64,000 bases of DNA from Lotus japonicus (lineage: Eukaryota; Streptophyta; Magnoliopsida; Fabales; Fabaceae): contig NC_080043.1 of the NCBI RefSeq assembly GCF_012489685.1, positions 2,978,501 to 3,042,500 of the forward strand. Reading direction: 5' to 3'. The translations under genes and the position numbers were made by a program. The notes below the pieces were generated by a model. That model was not told where the DNA came from. It made no database searches and saw only the letters and a list, made by a program, of their open reading frames with translations. Of this stretch, positions 12,929 through 24,269 are shown piece by piece (position 1 is the stretch's first letter; every line of letters begins with the position of its first letter).

Positions 12929-14165
12929 CATACTATATACATAACTCATGCTCAATTTTCCAAAAATTTTAGAACTACATCTAATGAAATTAAAACAAAA
13001 GACAAAATTTTAGCAATGTAAAATTCATCTTTGAAATCAAAATGCTTGACGATCTTTGTATTTTTAACTAATTTTCTTTATTTTATAATAACAATCATGT
13101 TTTGTCAGTTTGTTTAAAATACGCAATAATGATATGATGTTCATTTAGTCTAAGGCTCGACCCTCCCGCTGTGTGAATATTTTAGTGCAACAAAATTTTA
13201 GGTAGTGGATAGACATATACCTTGGAGATTCAATTTTTTTTTTGAAAGGGAGATTCAAATTGCTATCCACATTAATAGTTTTTTTTTTTAAATGGATACA
13301 ATGATTGATGCTATAACATATCAAGGACCAGTGCATTTCATCTCAAAGAAATTACATAGATATGGAAATGGTCCAGTGAGAGAGGTGAATAATTTCAAAT
13401 TGGCAATGATTAGGGTTAGTGGATAGCTAGCTGGTTTTAGGTAAGCAAAGTAAAACCCAAACTTTGGGCGAGGAGGAGAACCTTCAATGCTTCCATTCTG
13501 CCGACATTGACTTGTTTGTACCCCGTTCATGCTAGTCCTTTGATTTAGGATGCACCAAACGTTATTGTACCTTTCACGTCTCAGTTATTACAATTTACCT
13601 AGAATCACTTTTTTTATCATACAATCCCATCACTACAATTAACACCATAAATTAAGCTTTTCACAGATACTGATTTTTAAAAGCTCAGACACAATTGCAT
13701 TTGAAACATTACTTTATATGCTCACAGTTACAAAATTGAAACTAAAGTGTAACCATTTCTTTCATTAGAGCACTGCTAGATATCAGACAACATTTCAGAA
13801 ATCGTAAATCCAAAGTTAAAATGAAAGGGAAAATTACAACAACTCTTCCAGTGTTCTGCGTGTAATGGATGCTATAAGCTATTACAAACAGACCAAATGG
13901 CATTTTTCTAAAACATGCCCAAGAAATTACAAGAAGCATTTGCTTCAAAGTTACCTCACCAAAGGAACTCAAACAATGAAGAAGGGAACCCAAAACTAAA
14001 AAATGTAAAGCCAAAAAGGATTAAAAAAAATACAAATTGAAAATGAACTATTGAAAGTCGTGTGTGACTACCGCTTCTGCTCCATCTTTGCTTTAAGGGA
14101 AAAAGAAATGAAAAGAAAGAATTATCATAAATCTCAGATGTACACAATCATGCTAAGCTTCTGAT
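12929..14165. other. Intergenic and SurE 3' flank
   Basis: No gene seen. The part from about 13600 to 14165 is probably the 3' untranslated region of the SurE-like gene, which is read leftward. Confidence 0.4.
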
Positions 14166-16846
14166 TTATTGTTCACCAGGAAGTACAGCAGAGATCCAAT
14201 CTGAAGCTGCCATTTGAATATCAGTCTCAATATGAGGAGAAAGAGACAGTGGAGTAACAGCAACCTGTTTCACCAAATCACATGCACCATTAAGGACATA
14301 AAAATATTAGTTAATTGAGAAATTTATTTAATGTTGACTTACATATCCATTTTCAAGTGCTCTGTAGTCCAGATCGTCATCTGTTTCTTCCTGCTCCTTG
14401 TCCAAAAACTGAAGATACAAGGATAGAATATAGCTAAGGTTCACCTCAAATAATTTAAAAATAAATGCAAGAAGGGAAATGAGTAATCGGAATCATGTGT
14501 ACTTAGAATTAAAAATGAATCTTTTCAAGGTTACAGATAATGTATCACGAAAATAATTACAAATTTCTACAATAATCTCTTCTTGACAAATTGTTATCTG
14601 TTATACTCAGCATTGAAAACCAGGGTAAGTTCAATCATCAATGTTAATACGTTCGTATAAGATGATCACAAACTCTTAAAGATTTTGTTTTCTTTTCCCC
14701 TCCAATTTACCTCTAGTCTGAAATATTTCTTCACCCTGTTGGAATCAGGTTTTCCTGCAGCTCCAGTTGATTCAATTATCTCCAAATTCTTTTTCTGGGT
14801 GGTCAATCGACGAGCTGCACCCTGAAGTACACAGATGAGGAAGATTTCATTATCAGCATCAACAGATTAGACGCGCATTAAATACACAGAACATAAAGAT
14901 ATGATTTGTTAAGTGTGCATGGCACTTACAGCAGCAGAAGCATCTCGGCCAAGCTGAGCAAACTGAAGACCAAAGCCACCTTGTTGATTGGCCAAGAAAT
15001 GACCAGGTGGATAGCGGCTAGTTGAAACAGCTAGCCAGTTTGGTGTGGATCTCCGCATACTTTGCTTGGTCAATTTGAAGCCCTGTTAATAAAAGGATTG
15101 CACAGGATCTACGTTAACAATATGCCACGTTAACAGCCATGAAACATTTTAATCATTAGAATTTAACAGCCAAGAATAAACCATGCACACTAAATTCATT
15201 ACAATATATGACCCAAAACCTAGAGCATTCGTGTAATACAGCAGCAGGACATTTGAAAAAAAAAAACATTTATAATAAAATCTGCACACCTTGTTATTTG
15301 AGGGTGACGTGGGAATTTCTATATTCATAAAGCAGTTGTTGGGAAAAGATCCTTTTTCAGCATCCCTGATAGCTGCATTTATTAATGGTAAACAGGCTGC
15401 TACTGCATCCTTGAAATCAGACTCTTGACTTTCATCCTTCTTCCTACAACAGGATATGATACAGATTCATAATCTCTAGCATGAAAGCACAGTAACTAGA
15501 CCTATACAAGGGATGGAACATGAAATATTGGGTAAGGGGGCGAAAATTTAACACATTAACCAAAATCAACAATGGCTAATTGGAGAATGTAGCATAAAAT
15601 TGAGGGGGGCTAATACAACATTTGGAGATATTCTCTTTGAGGGTGAATCCAAATTTTTAATGCATGCAGTTCCATCCCTGAGAAGTATATAAATATCGAC
15701 TTACCAGTTTAATGATATTGATAATGACGGTACACCAGATAATGCTGCCTCTCTAGCTCCAGCAACAACCCCTGAATAGAACCTGGGGTATTGTAAAGCA
15801 TGAGATAAACATGTCCATACATGTCCTACAGATTCTTGAGAATATATATAGAGCTTGAAATGAAACCAAGATAGAACATCACATTTGGGAAGGTGAAGAT
15901 TGTGTGTTAAGTTAGATTGGACTTATATATTAATCTCTAACCATAATTAGCAACTTACATGTGATGACCACAGGTTGATCCCCGGTTAATCCCACTAATA
16001 ACCTGAAATTTTAATCATATCATCGTTTATAAATCTCAGCATTCAATTATGTGAACAACCACAGAGATCAATTTCAATTGTACAATATAGAAACACTAAC
16101 CAGCATAGGCCTTGACCACGAAAACAATGCCCCAGATAATGCTAGTGAAACACAATCCGCAGGAGTTCCTAGGGTTAAAAATTAGAAAACAACAAGAAAT
16201 TAATGTAACTACATTAGTATTACAATATAAACCAAGAATCTGCAACTATGTTGATAAAGCCACCCAAAATATGAATCATACAAAAATTAACAAAGACCAG
16301 TAAATCCACATCATATATGCACTAAGTTAACATGAACTATATACATAGGGAATGAAAAACACATTTGAAGAGAATATAATTCAAGTGAAACCTGAAATTT
16401 CAAATGCTGTAGCACCAGTAACTTTGGCAGAACAAGCTTCCACAGTTTCTCCAAAGGTGACAGAGTGCCCAGAAACTGATTTATCCCTAAATCATAGAAA
16501 ATTTCCAAGCTTTGAACGAAATAACCAAATATAGCAAGAACCCACAAACCAAAACATTCAAAATAGCTGAAATTTACAAGACCCACGATTGAGGAACGCA
16601 GACATGGACATTGTAGAGGCCTAGTTGAACAAGAGCTTCAACGAGGTGCGTGAGGCCAGGGGATTCAACCCCATCGGTGTTGGTGACCAACACAATGGGC
16701 TTGGAGGGATCAAATTCGAGAGGCTCCTCGCCGGAAGAAGCGGTGTCGTTGGTGGATTGCGGTGGTTGTTCTTGCGGTGGTTCTTGGGGGGATTTCCGGT
16801 TGAGAAGCGCTTCTTGGAGATTGGAAACGAGGCCCGGGGGCATCAT
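14166..16846 (-). CDS. SurE-like survival protein / 5'-nucleotidase family
   Basis: Ten exons on the minus strand (16846-16587, 16486-16392, 16168-16101, 16002-15959, 15782-15705, 15443-15290, 15082-14930, 14821-14711, 14408-14343, 14264-14166) join without frame error into 375 residues. The product matches the plant SurE family of metal-dependent phosphatases acting on nucleoside monophosphates. The nucleotide-binding core starts at residue 51 (IVLVTNTDGVESPGL); SGINRG at 144-149 supplies the conserved Asn147. The first 48 residues are Pro/Gln-rich and disordered-looking, with no obvious targeting signal. Bacterial SurE has Asp-Asp at the metal site; here the first Asp position is Thr57, with Asp58 kept, so activity may differ. 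The start chosen is the first of two adjacent ATGs. All splice sites are GT-AG. Confidence 0.9.
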
Positions 16847-18168
16847 GTTGAAACGACGACGTTGAATTGGGAAATTGGGGGAAGATTGAAAAACCCTAAA
16901 AAATTGGAGTGGAAGAGAAAGGGAAGGGAAAAGGGAGAGAAAAAAGGAGGAAGAGAATTGGAATGGAAAATGGATGGATGGATAATAGAGCGATTCTAAC
17001 GGCGTTTACGTGGAAAACACAGCACAACACAACACAACAAAGCTTTGAAATTGAAAATTGAAAGTGGTTTGCTTTCAGAGAGAGAAACTTTGAAAAAATA
17101 ATTGGGATCTTTAAATAAAGAAGAGTGATAATCAATGAACAAGACATTGTTTTTTGTTTGTAGTAACCTGTGATTACGGGTGTTAACTCAAGATCTAATT
17201 CAATTATTAACGTTTTTTATTTTGATTTTTTACTCACTACAGCCCGCAGGTTTCGGGTTTAACTTTTACTTTACAGAGGTTGAGTGTGTAAATCCTTTTA
17301 CATTTCGCAAATTTTAATGGGTCGGCAACTCTTTTCGGGGAGATCCTTTAACACTTAGGGAGTGGTCACTACTGGTCTCCCTAGCATGTCACTGACGTCT
17401 TATTCGGTAGTCTGGAGGTAAACTCTCTCTTATAATATTTTTGTTCCAAAAAAATTATACTCATCAAAAATAATTTATTGTCATTAGTCTTACATTCTTA
17501 CTCGTGTGTTGGATAATCCCTCAAAAGTCAATGTTTAGAAGTTATGTGTTTGATTATCGCCTTTGATATGAGAAATGTGATGGTAGATAATATGTAAGTG
17601 CCTCGGTAAGAACATCCAGTATTGGAGGGATTTTCTATCTCGTGGTCGAGATCGGAGTTGAACTCATCCAAATTTGCATCCATAGAAAAAAGAAAAATGT
17701 ATAACTACAAAGATTAATGTTTCGTTGATATTTCACTCACACTAGCATCAATGAAGAAATAGGAAGAGATATGATGAAACTTTCAAAAAAAGGAAGAGAT
17801 ATGATGAATGGTATGGTAGAAAATTAATAGAGATATAAAAATAAAACGAGTGAAAATGAGATAAAAGAGAAAATTGAGTATTAAATATATCAAAACTCAA
17901 CTAAAAAAGGAATCCAACAGGTCAAAACTTTTTTTTTTTTTTTGAAAGTAACAAGTCAAAGCTTAAATGCATGTTTTGGGTAAAAAAAATTGAAATGATG
18001 TTTCTGGTAAATGAAAACACGGTAGATAGTAATAACTTCCATCACCTTAGAAATTGTTAAACTAGTTGATTAAATTCTTTTACTCTTGTAACCAATAAAA
18101 CTAGTTGATTAAATTAGAGTATGTTTTAATCTGAAAAAAAAAATGATACATAATATCCAAATAATACA
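16847..18168. other. SurE promoter side and intergenic DNA
   Basis: The first 200-300 bases upstream of the SurE start are likely its leader and promoter; no decisive TATA box was identified. Beyond that I see no gene. Confidence 0.4.
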
Positions 18169-18172
18169 CACT

Positions 18173-18398
18173 TGTACTGGTATTGGGCTGACGACCTTTG
18201 TAATTTAGCGGGCTTACTAACTTTGTAATATTGGGTCAGGCGACCCATGACCCATACGGGTCAAAACCTCATGATATATAAAGAGGACACCGCCCAAGCG
18301 GCAGGGGGATCCAACACTTTTTACCCATTTGTTACTTTGTCATGTTTTACTTCTGTTCTCTAATTACTTAGCCCTGACCGGAGTTCTAGACCGGAACA
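18173..18398 (+). repeat. 5' LTR
   Basis: Begins tgtactgg and ends ggaaca. It contains a TATA-like atatataaa near 18273-18282, followed by a GC-rich stretch, as in a retrotransposon promoter. Confidence 0.9.
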
Positions 18399-20540
18399 TT
18401 GGCGCCCACCGTGGGGCTTCTGTCAAATCCCCACTACCACGAACAAGAGGCTATGTGATTTCTACTTCCGAGAGAGGAGGGCGAACGAAATTGAAGGGGA
18501 AACGATGCATTAAATCTCTGTCAAAATGTCAATTTCAAAAGGAAATAATGCTTTGACATCAAAGAGGAGGGCGAACGAAATTGGTGACATCAAAATAAAA
18601 ATTCAACATCAGGAAACAGATCGAGGGAAAGGGAAGGAGACGAAGAGGAGAACAGAAATTCGCGGCGGCGCGATCTTCAACGGCGGGGAAGAAGCCCAGA
18701 CGCGGGCGAAATTTGATGCTTGATGACAGGACATACAATATCAACCGCTGAAGCCATCACTTTTGAGTTGAAACCGCCCACTCAATATCAACCGCCAACT
18801 CTAAATTTAAACAGTTATTTTGTCTCAACTGCCACTTTGGAGTTGCAACCGCTCATGCCTGCCACCTCTGAAGGATGACTCTTCAAGCCATTTGATTTCT
18901 TTGATCCCTATCTCTGACTCTTTCTCCTTTTAAAAGTTTCTTTGCACATTTCCATTGAGTCAATGCTCTCTTCTGGCTAGCAAATTTTCACCCGCTATTG
19001 TCATTTGTTTTGTGAAAATTGCATATTTCAACATTGCACACAAAGTGTTTGATCAAATGCCACAATGAGATGTTGTTTCATTGCGAGTAGGGCGATGCAA
19101 ATTGGATCGCCCTGCCCAAGTCTCAAAGGGGCGAAAAGATATGACATATGTGTCGGTGACTTTAGAAAGTGGTACCCTTTAAACTCACTCATGTTATATG
19201 TTTATTCATAATCTTGGCCTTTTGGGGCTGTTTGTATGATTTCACTACTATGCGATGTGATGATTTATTCGAAACTGGATCTCTTTCATCAATGATTTTA
19301 ATTACAAGTGATTCTGGCATTTCATATTCGGGCTTAGTGTTTTTTTGAAAGTGAAGCATTTGTTATTTTCCAAGGCCAATTGACAAACTTTAAGAAAGCC
19401 CATATGTTCATCTTGAAAATAATGGAGTATATTTAGTAAACGTTTTTGAAACATCTGTGCTTAAAACATGTTCTTTTTCTCGAGTTACATTTACATGATG
19501 AGTTTGTGAAACACATGATGTTTGTATACATATGCTTGAGTTGCTCTTGTGTCGAAATTCTTCTTTGAAAGAGTGCAAGTGTTGGGCGTTTCATTCTTCT
19601 AGCAAGTATTAAGTTTTACAAGATTTTATTTTGTTATTGCAATTTTTAAAGACAAATAAAAGGAGATGGAGATTAGTTTTTCTTACTTGGGCGTGGAAAT
19701 TAAAACATTGGGCGGAGAAGACCTAGTTTTGATATTGTCAATGTGTTATATTATATTTTATCTTATGCTATCAAGGTGATGAGTTGACAGGTGATGAGTT
19801 GACTAAAAACAGTCAAAGGATACAACATTATGCATTCTTTTCTCTACCCGGGCGAGAAAGTTTTTAATGAGGCATAATTCTTAAAACATTGCTTGAACAA
19901 GCATGTTTTTCATTTCTCCAACTTAGGTCTATCAATTGGGCGATGTCAGACAATTGAGATAAGAGTAAGACTCTTAAAACTAGAGCATCTGATCACGAAT
20001 TCATAAGTACAGCCTTGATTGGTTTAAGCTTACTCAATTCGAGCACAAAGCCTCCAAGCGAGCAAAAGCCTTGTTAGATCATCGATAAAAAACGAGCATA
20101 ATGCCAAGAAATTAATTGAAATTAACTTTCTTGGTTGAATCTTGATTAAGTTCAAGTGTTAAAACCTTATGAATTTAGAGAATAGTTGATAGAGAAATGA
20201 TGAGATTGTTGGGCTAACAATATCGTTTTTACAAATGGTACAACCTACTACACACACATGAATTTTGAGACTGTGAAGAGACAACTTGAGTCAACTTGCA
20301 CGCGCTACACAAAGATTAAGAAGCAACAACAAAAGTTAAAATGACAAAGGAATGACTACTTAGCTTTTATGTCTTTGAATTTTTATTTGATTTTGGAGCC
20401 TGTGCGCCCATTATTTTCTTTGCACATTTTTAGGCGTATCAATTACTTGTTAATCTTTGTATAGTGTTGGGTGAGTTGATTACTTGTGGGCTCGAAAAGA
20501 AGACACACTTCGTCTTAAGGTTTTAAGACTTTGTGTCTTG

Positions 20541-20766
20541 TGGGCTTGTATTGGGCTGACGCCCTTTGTAATTTAGCGGGCTTACTAACTTTGTAATATT
20601 GGGTCAGGCGACCCATGACCCATACGGGTCAAAACCTCATGATATATAAAGAGGACACCGCCCAAGCGGCAGGGGGATCCAACACTTTTTACCCATTTGT
20701 TACTTTGTCGTATTTTACTTCTGTTCTCTAATTGCTTAGCCCTGACCGGAGTTCTAGACCGGAACA
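20541..20766 (+). repeat. 3' LTR
   Basis: Near-identical copy of the 5' LTR, differing mainly in its first eight bases and at four other sites. It is followed directly by the second copy of the acact duplication. Confidence 0.9.
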
Positions 20767-20767
20767 A

Positions 20768-20866
20768 CACTACTTTTGGACACTCCATTTTTGTGACAGT
20801 AATTTTTTACTGTCAGTATATTTTATGACAGTTAAAAATCGTCACAAAAATGAGTGTCTGATAGTG
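20768..20866. mobile_element. Tiny CACTA-like MITE (host of the LTR insertion)
   Basis: The sequence runs from cactacttttggacactcc to gagtgtctgatagtg, giving inverted ends of the CACTA...TAGTG type that share gacactc and tttttgtgac with their complements. Its first bases are also present left of the retrotransposon (18169-18172), so the LTR element inserted within the terminal CACTA motif and split it. A 3-bp duplication outside the MITE was not evident. Confidence 0.6.
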
Positions 20867-23156
20867 GTTTGCATTGTTTAACTGTTCACCAATATTTTTT
20901 AAAAAAAACTTAGAATATGTTTAAATTTCTTTTTGCAGGATTTTTAAGCACTATGAAAATATTAAATAGATATTAACAATAAGTCCAAAAAATAACATTT
21001 CAGAAAATGGGAGTATATATTAGTAAAATAAGCTTGTTTACAAAACACTTTTGTTTATTCTAGTTAATGAGCTTATAAAATAATCTTAAGGGGTTGGTCT
21101 AGTGGAGCATGATAGAGTTTCATATCTGACAGGTTGCAAGTTCAAACCCCCGCTAATCTTCTTAAGATAAGGTGAATGTAATCCTCGGTAAGTGCTATTG
21201 AGCTCAGCAAGCTGGCACCATCCCATCACCCTAAAATTTAAATAACTAAAAAAGTGAGCTTCCAAAAGAAATTACTTTAACCTTAGTGAATAGTACTGAA
21301 TACATTGTCAACCCCCTCTAACCATGCTCAATTATATATTTTGACATTTCAATTTGAAATCTTCAGTGTAACGCTCATTCAAACTTATTATATTGATGTT
21401 TCATTTGAATTATTTCATTGCGTGATGTTTTAATGTTTCACCTCTTTTGGCAAATGACCAAATTTAGAGTAACTTAATATTAAGGACTTCCCCATTTGAA
21501 AAAACCAAATAAGAAAAACCTTCCAAATAAAAGTGCATTTTTAGTACAACTTACTTATTAATAAAAAATAATGCATTAAAAAACTTCCAAATAAACTTTT
21601 CTTATGTCATTGCCAAACAATGAAACATGATCTATTTTTATTGGACAGAAATATTTTCTTAAAGTCTCCGAATCTAAATGGTACTATTGAAATTAATTTG
21701 ACAAACCACCAAATGCATGAATTCGAGTTTGAGCTACATTATTGCCACCTATTATTTACCCCATCCAACTTGGGCAGAGCAGAATTGTGTAATGATTAGA
21801 TACAAAATTAATTTGACCAAGTACAAGCTGCTGCTCTAGGTGATGATAGCTTTTACAAGCTTTCAATGCCTCAACTTCTACATTTGAAGGACCTATAATT
21901 CCACATTACTAGTCGCCCATATGGATGGTGGGTTAAAAATAAGAGGAAAAAATGCCTTTTACATACGAATTTGACATTTGGTAAGTGCTTGAACTTATTG
22001 AAGTTTTAAAGACAATTAGTTTTCTACTTAGGAACATTCTTATCTATAGGTTTTTTTATATATTACTTAAGAAAAGCACACATTTGTTATGCATAAGGGT
22101 ATGTTTGTGAACACATTACAAATGTGGCTTCAAAATGTGAGAACACCCGAGAAAAAGTGTTCACAAACACACTTCTAAGTGATTTATTTATGGGCAGAAA
22201 TTATATTTGTGAAACTTGATGTCTCTTCATAAAAATGAAGAGTGAAAAAGTATAATAAGTATCATGAAGGAACAAGTCAACATGGTGATGGTGTAGACGT
22301 GTAGTCCTAGAGCCATGTTTGATTTAATGTCCAACAGAAAAATGCATATTCTAAAGTATCAAAACCTGAATGACATGTAGCCGGCGATCACAACGATGAT
22401 ATCATAAAAGAATACAACCAAAAATGTTAATTAGTAATGCTAATCCGATCTGAATCTGGTAGTCATTTTTTTATTGTTTTAAAAGTTTGTTTACCAATTA
22501 ATAGCCTCAAAAGTAAGAACATGATTACAAGCAACAGGCAACGTTTGACAGAATCATAAATAGTCTTCATAGGAGTTGGATTTGCCTTTTAATTTAGACG
22601 TGCAGACCATGTCAGGCCGGTTCAATTCGTATCATAAATAACAACACAGCAAATTCCCACCGACATCATTCAACAATTTTTGTATGCACAAGAATCAAAT
22701 GCTACTAGCTGACATTGAACATTTTTGGGTTAAACATATGTCACGATCCCTGTAATATAGGGTTGCATCTAAATTGGTTTCAAATTCATATAAGGATAAG
22801 TGAAGTCATTAATGTTTACATGGCCCATTTTTTGCCTCATCACCTGCTTATGTGGTAGGTCTAATCATCTGAAGAGAGTATACGTGGACTTTTCACATCA
22901 ATTTTGGTTCCTCTAAAAGTTCTTTCATCAATTTCGGTCCTCCTTTTTCTCTCTTCTTCCTCATCATCCTCCCACCACTACCCTTCCTCTCCTCCATTGC
23001 GAACCACCAACCCAAAACCCACAATAACCCACCGTCAAATCTTCCACCCACCCTGAAACCGCCACCCATTTCCCCAATCAACAAACCCCTACTCCTCCGA
23101 CCACCCTAAATCAAAACCCCACTATGAAACCAGCACCCCTTCCCCCAATCGTCTCA
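20867..23156. other. Intergenic with a SINE-like unit
   Basis: AT-rich DNA. A hairpin with arms tgtttgtgaacac (22102-22114) and its complement (22157-22169) may be a mini-transposon relic. The stretch at 22730-23130 has the ggtcc/aattttgg words of Mutator-type MITEs without a recognisable second end. No gene was identified. Confidence 0.4.
21089..21240 (+). mobile_element. SINE-like tRNA-derived unit
   Basis: An A-box-like ggttggtctagtgg near 21092 and a B-box-like aagttcaaacccccgc near 21137 are spaced as in a polymerase III promoter. A short unique body follows and there is no clear A-tail. It is too diverged to be a functional tRNA gene. Confidence 0.4.
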
Positions 23157-23798
23157 TCAAGTGTTACCTCTACCCTTTCGTTTCCTAGTTCTACTCCGCA
23201 AAGCTGACACAAGTGTTCTGTTCTCAGTCTCCTGAATTAAAAAAAAAACAGATCAGTGCATGTTTTGAAATCCTTCTACAGTTGATTCTAACATCAAAAT
23301 AATTCTCGGAAGAAGCTCCTAAGGAGTAGCTTTTGGCTTCCGGAGTTGATACTAGGAAAATATAAGTTGATCATAGGGACTATTCTGAAACAAAATCATC
23401 ATGCTTACAACTTACAACTCACCCTTGTTACAATCGTATGTTTCAGGGCAGCAACGAGCTCGAACAAGTACTCATAAGCAGCCTTGTGTGGCTCCTGCAA
23501 AAAGAGTCTTCAGTTTAGAACTAGCCATAGGTGAACAAAGAAGTTGGTAATGAATCATAAATGACACCACCTGTATGTTGGGAGGCAGAGGCAATCCTTC
23601 TACCAAAGGAGCCCTAGGAATCGGCACAACTTGAGTACGGCCTGAACTATCAGGAAACTGAACACCCCAACTTGGGGCATTATATATGCCTAATGACTCG
23701 AAGTCAAACTCGGGTATCGGCCCAACTGGAGCAGAAGAGGAAGAGGTTGAGGCCTGTGCATGCTCATCAACATAAGTAAGTTGATTCAGTGCTTCTAT
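23157..23798 (-). CDS. Possible alternative 3' exons of the PP7-like gene
   Basis: Three coding-quality exons on the minus strand (23798-23571, 23494-23423, 23231-23157) are all in phase 0 with good GT-AG sites and end at a TGA. They encode a Ser-rich linker, then IPEFDFESLGIYNAPSWGVQ, a segment EPHKAAYEYLFELVAALKHT, and a basic tail ALRSRTRKRKGRG that resembles a nuclear localisation signal. The last PP7-like exon contains a strong donor (gtatgt) four codons before its stop, also in phase 0, so splicing could join these exons and give a protein of about 702 residues. They could instead be the remains of a separate gene. I do not recognise the domain. Confidence 0.45.
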
Positions 23799-24269
23799 CT
23801 TTAGTAGGCAATACAACATAATGATGACGAGAAGAATGATGTTCTGGGAATCTTGCAACATGCAAAAGACATTATAATGACAGCTCTAGGGTGTATAGGC
23901 ATGGCTGGATGCACATATATGTTATACAACAGGCATGGTCAAGGGCTTCTGCATTTTACTTCCGATATCATGTGTCAAATTCAACTTCCTACATTTTTCA
24001 TCGAGTTTCCAGTGACAAAAAGCTGTCAAACTTGGTACCCTAATATTAGATATCAGATTGCTAGTCGACATTCAAATTCAACTCAACCTTCAAAAAGATA
24101 GCGTATTTTAAGAAAGTAAAGATCCAAACAATGTGGCAAGCATTCTAACTTGTACATGTGGGAAGAGTCAATATTTATTCACTACTAAAGGTTAAATTAA
24201 AGACTATAAAACATAGCACTATGCGCTGCAATGTCAGAATTGAGGAGCACTTGTTGGAAAAGCTACTTG

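Larger units (their letters stand above)
18173..20766 (+). mobile_element. Non-autonomous LTR retrotransposon
   Basis: Two 226-bp direct repeats, 18173-18398 and 20541-20766, differ at about seven sites and both end in ccggaaca. They are flanked by the 5-bp duplication acact (18168-18172 and 20767-20771). Directly after the left LTR is ttggcgcccaccgtggggc (18399-18417), the position and form of a tRNA primer-binding site. The 2.1-kb interior has no gag, protease, reverse transcriptase or integrase frame, so the element needs enzymes from a related autonomous element. LTR similarity near 97 percent suggests fairly recent insertion. The orientation is set by the primer-binding site. The interior includes a short duplication of gaggagggcgaacgaaattg near 18473 and 18564. 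Confidence 0.9.

Noticed and set aside
16625..16999. Plus-strand frames of 124 and 71 codons over the SurE first exon
   Set aside because: Antisense shadows of a GC-richer coding exon on the minus strand.
22893..23084. A Gly-rich 63-codon minus-strand frame
   Set aside because: It is the complement of a CCA-rich low-complexity stretch with no homology evident.
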